Below, piece after piece: positions 35,375 to 43,917 of a stretch of 64,000 bases of DNA. The position numbers were made by a program, and so were the translations under genes. Under the pieces are notes generated by a model that was not told the DNA's origin, ran no database searches, and was given only the letters and a program-made list of their open reading frames with translations. The stretch's first letter is position 1. Each line of letters starts with the position of its first letter. The DNA comes from Deltaproteobacteria bacterium YD0425bin51 (lineage in GTDB: Bacteria; Desulfobacterota; Desulfobacteria; Desulfobacterales; YD0425bin51): the NCBI GenBank assembly GCA_002753225.1, contig PDZS01000018.1, positions 19,272 through 83,271 on the forward strand. Reading direction: 5' to 3'.

Positions 35375-37239
35375 ATTATCTTTGTGAAAATATCTACAAT
35401 GTCAGGAGAGAAATGTACACCTTTTTTTTCATTAAGAAAAGCTACTGCTTTTTCTTTAGACCATCCCTTGCGATATGGTCTATCATAGGTAACAGCGTCA
35501 AAAACATCTGCTACTGCAATAATTTGAGCAAATTCAGGGATATCATACCCTTTTAAATTAGCGGGATACCCACTTCCATCCCACTTCTCATGGTGATGCA
35601 ATATCCCCCCTTTTATTTCTGGATAAAAGGGAATATCTTCAATAATTTCTGCCCCTTTTTGTGGATGACTAGATATCTTTACGAACTCTTCTTCAGTAAG
35701 TCCACTGGGTTTATCTAATATCTGTTCAGGAACCCCAATTTTACCAATATCATGTAAGATTGCTGAAATATTTAATGTTACAAGCCTTTCTTCAGTAAAT
35801 CCCTTTTCAATGCCTATTTTTTCTACAAAAGCTGCAACCCGTTCGCTATGACCTGCTGTCCAGTTCGATTTAGCATCAATTGTTCTACTTAAAGCTATAA
35901 GTATCCCCCAGAACAGTTTTTCTCGTTCCTCAGATAACTGAACATTTTGAAGAGCAACGCCAACCTGATCTGCAAGCATCTTTATAGTACGCTCCTCCTC
36001 CATATCAAATCCACAATGCTCAACCCTAGAAATCATAAGAGAACCTTTATATTTTTCTGTAACAAATAACGGAATATTTATAACAGAACCAACATTTTTA
36101 CCTATTAAATGGCTTAACCCTTCAGGAATATTACTTGTCATCTGAAAGATATTATGGGTATCATAGCTCCCAGGAAGAGATATTTCAGAATCGGAAATAA
36201 AAGGTGTATCTGAAATCAAGCCAGGTCTTCTTCCAACATAATAAGATATTAAATCATATCCTTTTTTTTCTTCATTCCTTAAAGCTATCCCAATGGAATT
36301 ATAATTTAAAAGAGTTGACACAATTCCTATAACATGATCTAAAAGCTGTTTTCTAGATCTTGATGAAAGAACTGCTTTATCAATTTTATTCATGGTTTCC
36401 TGCATCTTCATATGTCTCATGATTTCGGAAACGTGCTTTTCAATGCTTTCAGCCATGATATTTAACGATTTAGCCAAATACCCAATTTCATTTTTCTCAG
36501 TTACTTTAAATCTATAGGCAAAATTACCTTCTGCAATAGTTGCAGCTCCTTTTGCTAATAATTTAATTGGATTTGCAATTTTTCTCGAAAATAAATAGCC
36601 CAAAAAATGGGATAATGCTAAAATAAATATTGTAAACAAAGTAAAAATAGTCAGCATTTTATCAATCATTCCCAATATACCTTTGATATCACCGTCTATT
36701 TTTAAAACGTATCTGTTTTTGTCATTATTAGCCGTTATATTTAATAGCATTGTAAGAATCTGACTAGTCCCATAAAAGTAAGGATGGGCATGAAAATTAG
36801 ACTTTTTCAGAGTCTCATTTAACTTATCAATGATTTCCTTATCATCAACAGGTTCAGTCTTAAGAAAGGCATTTTCATCAATTATTATGTTTTCCCATAT
36901 ATCAGTTTTATTATCTTTACAATAAATAGAAAAATCTGTAATGGAGTTAAAATCAGAAGGAAGATATTTTAGCATATTAAATAGACTATAAAGCTCTGGC
37001 AGACGTTTTCCAATATTTTTTGAGATAAAATCACCCTGCTGGTTATAATATTCCATTGATACTAACTGTCGATTGATAAATTTCTCTGTTAATTTTATAA
37101 AATTATGAGTTGCATGAATCCCATAAATAACAGAAGTTACATAAAATATTATAAGACCAAACAGCATGAAATAAAGAGTCATTTTCCTGCCAACAGATGG
37201 TCTCCAAAAAGAAAATATACTATTTATTATAACTTTCAC
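35371..37239 (-). CDS. Membrane HD-GYP domain protein with HAMP and GAF domains
   Basis: 622 residues, a probable cyclic-di-GMP phosphodiesterase. Two membrane helices (about 20-40 and 190-213) enclose a periplasmic region. A HAMP domain (about 214-268) and a GAF-like domain (about 290-430) follow. The HD-GYP domain shows ILHDIGKIGVP, HHHEKWDGSGYP and VADVFDAVTYDRPYR, so the metal ligands and the GYP loop are intact. It is the second gene of a two-gene minus-strand unit, overlapping the pseudo-receiver gene by four bases. Confidence 0.93.
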   Translation of the reverse strand: MKVIINSIFSFWRPSVGRKMTLYFMLFGLIIFYVTSVIYGIHATHNFIKLTEKFINRQLVSMEYYNQQGDFISKNIGKRLPELYSLFNMLKYLPSDFNSITDFSIYCKDNKTDIWENIIIDENAFLKTEPVDDKEIIDKLNETLKKSNFHAHPYFYGTSQILTMLLNITANNDKNRYVLKIDGDIKGILGMIDKMLTIFTLFTIFILALSHFLGYLFSRKIANPIKLLAKGAATIAEGNFAYRFKVTEKNEIGYLAKSLNIMAESIEKHVSEIMRHMKMQETMNKIDKAVLSSRSRKQLLDHVIGIVSTLLNYNSIGIALRNEEKKGYDLISYYVGRRPGLISDTPFISDSEISLPGSYDTHNIFQMTSNIPEGLSHLIGKNVGSVINIPLFVTEKYKGSLMISRVEHCGFDMEEERTIKMLADQVGVALQNVQLSEEREKLFWGILIALSRTIDAKSNWTAGHSERVAAFVEKIGIEKGFTEERLVTLNISAILHDIGKIGVPEQILDKPSGLTEEEFVKISSHPQKGAEIIEDIPFYPEIKGGILHHHEKWDGSGYPANLKGYDIPEFAQIIAVADVFDAVTYDRPYRKGWSKEKAVAFLNEKKGVHFSPDIVDIFTKII

Positions 37240-38285
37240 AATGTGTTAAGCCTCCTAGCTATTTCTTCCAAAATCTTAAGTCCTTCAGAATAATTTAATC
37301 CGCTTATATGGTTCCTCATTTCTATAGACTGGGCATTTAATTCAGTATTTGATAAATGTTCATGGAGCGTTAAAGAGACTTCTTCTGCATCAAAATTTTC
37401 TTCTATAAGCATAGTCTTTAATTTTTCAACAAGCTCAGATATTTTAGACAAATCAAACTTATGTATCACATTTTGGTTCATTGGAGAAGTAGTTATAAAT
37501 TCTTTAACAGATGACAAAACCTCATTTAAAGATGCCTCTAATTCAAAGATTAATTCTTCAATACCTTGAATATTTACTTTTCTAAGATTAATTTCGAGCA
37601 TTTCTGATGCCACTTTAAGCCTTTCTGCACCCAAATTTCCAGAAACACCCTTTAATGAATGAACAAATCTTTCTGCATCCTTAATTTTGCCTTCTTTTAA
37701 TAATAATTTAGTTTTAAAAACTGCATCTGTATAATCCTGTTTAAATTTCTCTAAAAGACGTTTATACAATTCAGGTTTATTAACCATTCTTGTAATACCT
37801 CCTTTAATATCAAGGCCGGGTAATGATTCAGGAAATCTAAAATCATTTTTCAGAGATTTTGGGGATTCAGATACTGGTTTAGGTTTAATCCATTTTGTAA
37901 TAATCAAAAATAATTGTTTTATATCTATAGGTTTTACGATATAGTCATTAATATCTGCTTTTAAATACTTTCCTCTATCAATTTCCAAAACATTATCTAT
38001 CATTGCAATAATTGGAATATTTTTAAAACGTGAATCCATACGAATATAACTTGTAGTTTCAAATCCATCCATTACTGTCATTTGCATATTCATGATTATT
38101 GCATCACAAGATGATCCCAAATTCCTGTCAAACAATATTTCTATTGCTTGAAGTCCAGATTTAGCTTCATAAACCTTAACTCCCATATCAGTTATCATAT
38201 CTTTTATATGGTAGTTATTGGGATTATCTTCAACAAGTAAAATCCTTGCATCAAAAAATCCAATTTTATAATTATATTTATTCAT
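37236..38285 (-). CDS. Pseudo-receiver protein with Hpt domain
   Basis: 349 residues. The N-terminal receiver domain (about 13-130) has the acidic pair in LLVEDNP and the active Lys in IVKPID, but the phospho-acceptor is Asn66 (DAIIMNMQMTVMDG) where Asp is expected, so it should not be phosphorylated at the usual site. An Hpt domain follows (about 155-265) with the histidine intact in FVHSLKGVSGNLG. The last 60 residues are helical and unassigned. It resembles the receiver 2-Hpt part of the hybrid kinase nearby and may exchange phosphate with it, or feed the HD-GYP partner whose gene it overlaps. Confidence 0.88.
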   Translation of the reverse strand: MNKYNYKIGFFDARILLVEDNPNNYHIKDMITDMGVKVYEAKSGLQAIEILFDRNLGSSCDAIIMNMQMTVMDGFETTSYIRMDSRFKNIPIIAMIDNVLEIDRGKYLKADINDYIVKPIDIKQLFLIITKWIKPKPVSESPKSLKNDFRFPESLPGLDIKGGITRMVNKPELYKRLLEKFKQDYTDAVFKTKLLLKEGKIKDAERFVHSLKGVSGNLGAERLKVASEMLEINLRKVNIQGIEELIFELEASLNEVLSSVKEFITTSPMNQNVIHKFDLSKISELVEKLKTMLIEENFDAEEVSLTLHEHLSNTELNAQSIEMRNHISGLNYSEGLKILEEIARRLNTL

Positions 38286-38363
38286 ATTAAACTATCCGTT
38301 ATCATTTGATTTACATTACAATAACTGCTTGCTTTTGTAAATCATTACCTGTATATAATTCTC

Positions 38364-38729
38364 ATGAAATATACTATTCGTTCAAAGATTTGGATTGAAG
38401 ATGATAACAATAATGTTATTTTTGGTTTAGGAAGACTCAAAATACTAGATGCTATTCAAAAAACAGGGTCAATACATGCTGCAGCTAAAAATCTTTGCAT
38501 GAGTTATAGAGCTGTATGGTTAAAAATAAAAGCTACAGAAGAGAGAATAGGCAGACCCCTTTTAATTAAAAATATTGGAGGGAACACTAGAGGAGGCTCA
38601 AAGCTTACTCCTCTAGCGGAAGAATTATTAAGATTATTTCGAGATCTCCACAGAGATATTAAAAACAAATCTGATGATATTTTTGATAGAATTTTTACTT
38701 CAAATATTCCTTCTAAACTCGATTTATAA
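38364..38729 (+). CDS. ModE-type winged-helix regulator (DNA-binding domain only)
   Basis: 121 residues matching the N-terminal DNA-binding domain of ModE: FGLGRLKILDAIQKTGSIHA, then AAKNLCMSYRAVWLKIKA with GRPLL, the characteristic LysR-like helix-turn-helix. The C-terminal molybdate-binding (MOP) domains are absent, as in many short homologues, so the effector is unclear. It is transcribed away from the pseudo-receiver gene and overlaps the end of larB by 17 bases in convergent orientation. No molybdate transporter is in the window. Confidence 0.85.
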   Translation: MKYTIRSKIWIEDDNNNVIFGLGRLKILDAIQKTGSIHAAAKNLCMSYRAVWLKIKATEERIGRPLLIKNIGGNTRGGSKLTPLAEELLRLFRDLHRDIKNKSDDIFDRIFTSNIPSKLDL

Positions 38730-39462
38730 TTGACGCCATATATCCTGCACCAAAACCATTATCAATATTTACAACAGCTACATTTGAACTACAGCTATTT
38801 AACATTGCAAAAAGAGCTGTCATTCCTCCAAAGCTTGCACCATATCCAATACTTGTTGGAACAGCAATTACAGGACGGCTTACCATTCCAGCAACTACAC
38901 TAGGAAGAGCACCTTCCATTCCAGCTATTACAACTAAAACACTAGCCTTACGAATAAGTTCCATATGAGAAAACAATCTATGAATCCCTGCAACACCAAC
39001 GTCAAAGATATAGTCAACATCATTTCCCATGGCCTTTGCAGTGAGATAAGCCTCACGAGCAACAGGGATATCAGATGTTCCAGCAGAAATTATTAAAATT
39101 TTCCCTTTGCCCCGATCTTCTGGTTCTAACCTTTTAAGCACAATCATTTTAGCATCCTCGTGATACGTAGCTGAAGGAAAACTTGGCATAATCATTTGAG
39201 ATTTTTCTTTGTCTACCCTTGTAACTAATATAATATTTTCCTGTGCAACCATTCTTTCCATTATTCCAATAATTTGCGCATATGTTTTTCCTTGTCCAAA
39301 AATAACCTCAGGAAAATCCTTGCGTAGTGATCGATGATGGTCTATATGTGCAAATCCAATATCTTCAAAATATAAATTTTTTAATTTGCTTGCAGCTTCA
39401 TCTGCAGTTATTTTATGATTATAAACATCAGTTAAAAATTTTTCTAAATAATTAAAATCCAT
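38713..39462 (-). CDS. larB: Nickel-pincer cofactor biosynthesis protein LarB
   Basis: 249 residues. LarB carboxylates and hydrolyses nicotinic acid adenine dinucleotide, the first step of the nickel-pincer nucleotide made for lactate racemase and related enzymes. The PurE-like C-terminal domain is clear: ISAGTSDIPVAREA, FDVGVAGIHRL, VIAGMEGALPSVVAG, PVIAVPTSIGYGASFGG and NIDNGFGAGYMA. LarC and LarE are not in the window. The gene is transcribed away from kdsB with only a short gap. Confidence 0.92.
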   Translation of the reverse strand: MDFNYLEKFLTDVYNHKITADEAASKLKNLYFEDIGFAHIDHHRSLRKDFPEVIFGQGKTYAQIIGIMERMVAQENIILVTRVDKEKSQMIMPSFPSATYHEDAKMIVLKRLEPEDRGKGKILIISAGTSDIPVAREAYLTAKAMGNDVDYIFDVGVAGIHRLFSHMELIRKASVLVVIAGMEGALPSVVAGMVSRPVIAVPTSIGYGASFGGMTALFAMLNSCSSNVAVVNIDNGFGAGYMASIINRV

Positions 39463-39481
39463 AAATTAAGGAGCCTTTGCA

Positions 39482-40219
39482 ATGAAAATTGTAGTAATTA
39501 TTCCGTCTCGGTATGAATCAACAAGGTTTCCGGGAAAACCTCTTGCCATAATTTCCCAAAGACCAATGATACAAATGGTTTATGAAAGAGCATCAACTGC
39601 CAAAACAGTTACAGACGTCATTGTTGCTACTGATGATAAACGCATTTATGACGCTGTAATATCTTTTAACGGCAAGGCTATTATGACCTCAATAGAAAAC
39701 AGGTCAGGAACAGATAGAGCAGCCGAAGCATCTGAAAAATTATGCCTAAACCCAAATGATATAATTATAAATGTTCAAGGAGATCAGCCTCTTTTTGATC
39801 CAAGAAGCCTGGATGAGGTAGTAAAACCTCTTCTATTAAATGATCCTCTTATTTCAATGACAACCCTTGCAATAAAGATTGTTAGGAAAGATGAATATAC
39901 AAACCCAAAAGATGTAAAAGTCACTTTTGATGCAAATAACTTTGCCCTTTATTTTTCCCGCTCGACTATTCCTTATGATAGGGACAATATAATATCTCCT
40001 GAAACTTATAAACATTTAGGTATTTACGCTTATACAAGCAATTTCTTAAAAATATTTAAAAATCTTCCAACTGGAAAGCTTGAAACAATCGAAAAATTAG
40101 AACAGCTTAGAGCAATCGAGTATGGCTATAAAATCAAAGTCATAATCACAACATACGATTCTCCTGAAGTTGATACACCAGAAGATATTTGCAGAATGGA
40201 AACCTTGCTTCATTCATGA
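39482..40219 (+). CDS. kdsB: 3-deoxy-manno-octulosonate cytidylyltransferase
   Basis: 245 residues. It activates Kdo with CTP to CMP-Kdo for lipopolysaccharide inner core assembly. Family motifs are IPSRYESTRFPGKPLA at the N-terminus, NRSGTDRAAEA, INVQGDQPLFDP, YFSRSTIPYDR, the HLGIYAY segment and TPEDICRMET at the end. The ribosome-binding site AAGGAG is well placed. Its 3' end overlaps the convergent coiled-coil gene by 10 bases. It supports an organism with an LPS outer membrane. Confidence 0.96.
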   Translation: MKIVVIIPSRYESTRFPGKPLAIISQRPMIQMVYERASTAKTVTDVIVATDDKRIYDAVISFNGKAIMTSIENRSGTDRAAEASEKLCLNPNDIIINVQGDQPLFDPRSLDEVVKPLLLNDPLISMTTLAIKIVRKDEYTNPKDVKVTFDANNFALYFSRSTIPYDRDNIISPETYKHLGIYAYTSNFLKIFKNLPTGKLETIEKLEQLRAIEYGYKIKVIITTYDSPEVDTPEDICRMETLLHS

Positions 40220-41094
40220 ATATCATCTTCCAAAATTTGACCCGGCTGCGCTTTTAATGTGTTTTTTTTGGCAGAAGGCGTAGCTGCTTGAATTTTAGAT
40301 ATGGCTATCTTTTTTTCAAGTGCCATCATTTTTTCATCTATCCTTTTCTCTAAGGCTGTAATTTTTTCTTCTTTATTTTTTATGTCTTCGTATAGCTTGC
40401 TTAAAGTATCTTGAAATTCCACTTTTACATCTTTAAGACCAACGTTTAAATTCTTATTTATCTCAGCTTTAATTTTTCCTACATTGCTTTGAGTTTCAGA
40501 GCAAAGAGAAACAGCCTTATCAATATCAACTTTGAATTGAGAAATTGTTCCCTCTATGTTTTTCTGTTTATTATAAATATCTCCTATATTTTTTATATGA
40601 TTTGAAAAATCTGAAACAGTTTTATTGAGATCTCCTAACTCTTTTTTAACAGGAGTTATAGCTTGAATCACTGCTTCAGGAAAATCCTTTCTTTCTATTT
40701 TCGAACTTGAGATATTTGAAACTGTATCATCTAATTTTTTAAAATTTTCCTGTAAACTGTTAGTTATTTTGGTAATTGCATCAAGCTTCTTATCAAAGGC
40801 TTCCCCAAATGTTTGATATTGCAAGGATAGTGAAGATAGCCTGTTATTTACATATTTATTTAAATTCTCAACCTCGCTTACGCCGCTATTTTGCAATTTA
40901 GAAGTTTTTTCCATGAAATGTAAATAAGCCGCAAAAATCATTGCAGCAACTAGCAAAGGAATAAGTACAGCTATTAATGTTATTCTGTTATTAAGCCTTG
41001 CTAATTTTATAGTATCTATCTCATTTTGAAATGTATTTTCAGAATCTTCATCATCCAGATTAATCTTAAAATTTGGGGGTTTCATATTTTTCAT
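40210..41094 (-). CDS. Single-pass membrane protein with long coiled coil
   Basis: 294 residues, not recognised. A charged N-terminal region of about 38 residues, a single membrane helix (about 40-60) and a predicted coiled coil over most of the remainder (for example KNKEEKITALEKRIDEKM). The N-in topology would place the coiled coil in the periplasm. It lies 9 bases after guaA on the same strand and is probably co-transcribed. A structural or cell-envelope role is possible; sequence gives no catalytic motif. Confidence 0.78.
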   Translation of the reverse strand: MKNMKPPNFKINLDDEDSENTFQNEIDTIKLARLNNRITLIAVLIPLLVAAMIFAAYLHFMEKTSKLQNSGVSEVENLNKYVNNRLSSLSLQYQTFGEAFDKKLDAITKITNSLQENFKKLDDTVSNISSSKIERKDFPEAVIQAITPVKKELGDLNKTVSDFSNHIKNIGDIYNKQKNIEGTISQFKVDIDKAVSLCSETQSNVGKIKAEINKNLNVGLKDVKVEFQDTLSKLYEDIKNKEEKITALEKRIDEKMMALEKKIAISKIQAATPSAKKNTLKAQPGQILEDDIHE

Positions 41095-41103
41095 AAAAAC
41101 CTT

Positions 41104-42633
41104 CTATTCCCACTCTATTGTGCTTGGTGGTTTTGAACTTATGTCATAGACTATTCGGTTTACACCGCTTACTTCATTTATTATTCTATTTGATATATTG
41201 TTCAAAAGTTCATGGGGAAGTCTTGCCCAATCAGCTGTCATTGCATCTCTACTAGTTACTGCTCTTATTGCTGCAATATTTTCATATGTCCTGTGATCTC
41301 CCATTATACCTACGCTTTTTAAAGGTAGCAAAACAGCAAAAGACTGCCAAAGACTTCTATAAAGCCCGCTTTTTCGAATCTCTTCTATTAAAATAAAATC
41401 AACTTCCCTTAGCACTTTAAGTCTCTTTAAGGTTACTTTTCCAATTATTCTTATTGCAAGCCCAGGTCCTGGGAAAGGGTGTCTCCAAACTATATCATCA
41501 GGTAACCCTATTTCTGTTCCTAAAATCCTTACTTCGTCCTTAAATAAATATTTTAATGGCTCTATAAGCTTTAATTTCATATTTTTTGGAAGTCCGCCAA
41601 CATTGTGGTGTGACTTTATTACAGAAGATGGTCCGCCAAACGGAGATACTGATTCAATAACATCCGGGTATAACGTGCCTTGGGCTAGGAATTCAGCATT
41701 TTTTATTTTTTTTGCTTCTGCTTCAAAGACATCCATAAAGACTTTACCTATAATTTTTCGTTTTTTTTCAGGATCAATGATTTTTGATAAGGGTCTTAAA
41801 AATTTAGACTTTGCATTTATAAACTTGATATTTATTTTAAGATGTTCTGTTAATATTTTCTTTATTTTTTTTGCTTCATTTTTTCTAAGCAGACCATTAT
41901 CGACAAAAATACAAGTCAGTTGATTACCAATGGCTTTATTGACAAGTACTGCTGTTACAGATGAATCAACCCCTCCACTTAAAGCAAGTATTACCTGTTT
42001 ATCTTTTACTGTTTCCTTTATTTGAGCTATCGCGTCCTCTGCAAAAGACTTCATTGTCCAATTAGGGCTGCATTTACATATATCAAACAGAAAATTTTGA
42101 ATAATGGTTTTACCACATGGAGTATGTTCTACTTCTGGATGAAACTGGACCCCATAAAGATTATGTTCTTTATTCCTAACAGCAGCAATACCAGTATTTT
42201 CAGTAGATGCGGTTATTTCAAAGCCAATAGGCAAATTTTCAATTGAATCTCCATGACTCATCCAACATGTTGTATTCTCTGAAATGGATTTAAATATGCA
42301 TTCATTATCTTTTATATTTAATTTAGCAAATCCATATTCTCTTTTTGATGTTTTATTGACTTCTCCACCAAATGAATTAATTAAAAACTGCATACCGTAA
42401 CAGATTCCTAAAATTGGTATTCCTAATTTGAAAATATCATTAGAAATTTTAGGACTGTTATTTTCATAAATACTAGAAGGACCTCCGGATAGTATAATTC
42501 CTTTAGGAGCTAAATCTTTAATAGTGCTAATCTCAATATTTGGAGGTTCAATTCTAGAATAAACATTACACTCACGAACCCTACGCGCAATAAGCTGATT
42601 GTATTGAGAACCAAAATCAATAATTAAAATCAT
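41104..42633 (-). CDS. guaA: GMP synthase (glutamine-hydrolysing)
   Basis: 509-residue enzyme that converts XMP to GMP. The N-terminal class I glutaminase has the nucleophile in GICYGMQF and the His/Glu pair in [10 protein letters not shown]. The ATP pyrophosphatase P-loop is [13 protein letters not shown], and the dimerisation domain ends with the family signature [18 protein letters not shown]. The length is normal. It is transcribed divergently from efp, with a 159-base gap. Confidence 0.97.
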   Translation of the reverse strand: MILIIDFGSQYNQLIARRVRECNVYSRIEPPNIEISTIKDLAPKGIILSGGPSSIYENNSPKISNDIFKLGIPILGICYGMQFLINSFGGEVNKTSKREYGFAKLNIKDNECIFKSISENTTCWMSHGDSIENLPIGFEITASTENTGIAAVRNKEHNLYGVQFHPEVEHTPCGKTIIQNFLFDICKCSPNWTMKSFAEDAIAQIKETVKDKQVILALSGGVDSSVTAVLVNKAIGNQLTCIFVDNGLLRKNEAKKIKKILTEHLKINIKFINAKSKFLRPLSKIIDPEKKRKIIGKVFMDVFEAEAKKIKNAEFLAQGTLYPDVIESVSPFGGPSSVIKSHHNVGGLPKNMKLKLIEPLKYLFKDEVRILGTEIGLPDDIVWRHPFPGPGLAIRIIGKVTLKRLKVLREVDFILIEEIRKSGLYRSLWQSFAVLLPLKSVGIMGDHRTYENIAAIRAVTSRDAMTADWARLPHELLNNISNRIINEVSGVNRIVYDISSKPPSTIEWE

Positions 42634-42709
42634 CTTCGATATTCCTCCTTATTATTTTTTCTTTCTATTTCTATTTTATTACAAAATCTTTGATTAAGTA
42701 AATAGTAAT

Positions 42710-42738
42710 TTGACATATAAAAATAGTTAATGTAGAAA
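42710..42738 (+). promoter_or_regulatory. Possible promoter of efp
   Basis: TTGACA at 42710-42715 is followed after 17 bases by TAGAAA at 42733-42738, a match of six and four of six to the housekeeping consensus. It lies about 55 bases upstream of the efp start, which has an AAGGAGG ribosome-binding site at 42773-42779. Confidence 0.4.
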
Positions 42739-42792
42739 GCAATTTACAAATATTAACTTTTAATCATTATTTAAGGAGGAATTTATAAGCAC

Positions 42793-43356
42793 ATGTATGA
42801 AAGCGCAGACTTGAGAAAAGGTCTTAAGATTGAAATTGATGATGAACCATATGTTATTGTACAGTTCCAATTTGTAAAACCTGGTAAGGGACAAGCTTTG
42901 TATAAATGTAAATTAAAAAATATGCTTACAGGTTCTCAGTTCGAGAGAACTTTTAGATCAGGTGATAAATTTAATGAAGCTCACTTAGAAGAACACGAAA
43001 TGGAATATCTCTATGCTGAAGGGAATAGTTATTGTTTCATGAATACATCAACCTATGAACAAATTCTTCTAACAGAAGAACACGTTGATGAAGCAAAAAA
43101 TTACTTAAAAGAAAATACAATCTGTTACGTCCTATTTTTCAGAGAAAGAGCAATTGGAATTACTCCTCCTAATTTTGTCGATTTAAAAATAATAAAAGCA
43201 GACCCTTGGCTTAAAGGGGATACAGTTGCAGGCAATACAAAACCTGTAACCCTTGAAACTGGGTATATTGTTCAGGTCCCACCTTTCATAGAAGAAGGAG
43301 AAACCATAAGAATTGACACCCGGACAGGTGACTATGTAGAGCGAGTTAAAAAGTAA
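42793..43356 (+). CDS. efp: Elongation factor P
   Basis: 187 residues with the three beta-barrel domains of EF-P, which rescues ribosomes stalled at polyproline. The N-terminal loop has Lys32 in KPGKGQA, the position modified in many bacteria; the modifying enzyme cannot be identified here. The C-terminal signature TGYIVQVPPFIEEGE and RTGDYVERV is complete. It is followed after about 80 bases by a winged-helix gene. Confidence 0.96.
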   Translation: MYESADLRKGLKIEIDDEPYVIVQFQFVKPGKGQALYKCKLKNMLTGSQFERTFRSGDKFNEAHLEEHEMEYLYAEGNSYCFMNTSTYEQILLTEEHVDEAKNYLKENTICYVLFFRERAIGITPPNFVDLKIIKADPWLKGDTVAGNTKPVTLETGYIVQVPPFIEEGETIRIDTRTGDYVERVKK

Positions 43357-43439
43357 AATTAAACAAGGTCCCCGCCATCGCCTTTGGATGATGAATTCAG
43401 GTTGGCGGTATGAAAAAAAATATATATAAAGGAGTTATT

Positions 43440-43886
43440 ATGGATGATATTACTAAAATGTTAGGAAGTATTGTTAAAGTCTGCAAAGTTCTATCATACG
43501 GACTTAATGCTATTGCTGAAAAAGCAAGTGAAATTGAAGCAACAAATGTTAAAGAAGAACAAAAAAAAGAAAAGCCAGTAGAAGTTCAAGTTGAAAAACC
43601 TGAAACAATAATTCCCTCTAAAAAAATATCAAAGAAAAAAATTGCTAAAACCTCTAAAAATCTTGAAAAAAGTGCCAGTAAAAAGAATAGTAAAAAATTG
43701 GTTCCAGGAAAGACAATGAGCAGCACAATTTTGGACATAATTAATAATAGCTCAAATTCTGTTTCAGTTGCATACCTAGAAGAAAAAACTGGTTTTGGCC
43801 ATAGATCAATATTGGATCTTGTTCATATGCTAAAGAAAAAAGGGAAAATAAAGGGCGTCAAAAAAGGATTATATACTAAAATTTAA
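43440..43886 (+). CDS. Winged-helix protein with Lys-rich linker
   Basis: 148 residues when started at ATG 43440 (MDDITKMLGS), which has AAAGGAG 5 bases upstream; an in-frame ATG at 43410 lacks such a site. An N-terminal helix (1-30) is followed by a long linker rich in Lys, Glu and Ser (about 35-90), and a C-terminal winged-helix-like domain (about 95-148) with SVAYLEEKTGFGHRSILDLV and KKKGKIKGVKKGLY. The basic linker recalls histone-H1-like or nucleoid proteins. It may bind nucleic acid; no family name is offered. Confidence 0.7.
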   Translation: MDDITKMLGSIVKVCKVLSYGLNAIAEKASEIEATNVKEEQKKEKPVEVQVEKPETIIPSKKISKKKIAKTSKNLEKSASKKNSKKLVPGKTMSSTILDIINNSSNSVSVAYLEEKTGFGHRSILDLVHMLKKKGKIKGVKKGLYTKI

Positions 43887-43917
43887 TTACAAAAGCCTCG
43901 ATATTTTGTATAACAAT

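Noticed and set aside
42022..42246. Plus-strand open frame inside guaA
   Set aside because: It is antisense to a complete GMP synthase with all motifs; the predicted peptide has no recognisable features. Similar shadow frames occur throughout.
43372..43408. CCGCCA and TGGCGG inverted repeat between efp and the winged-helix gene
   Set aside because: Only 6 bp of stem with a 25-base loop and no T-run; too weak to call a terminator or regulatory RNA.
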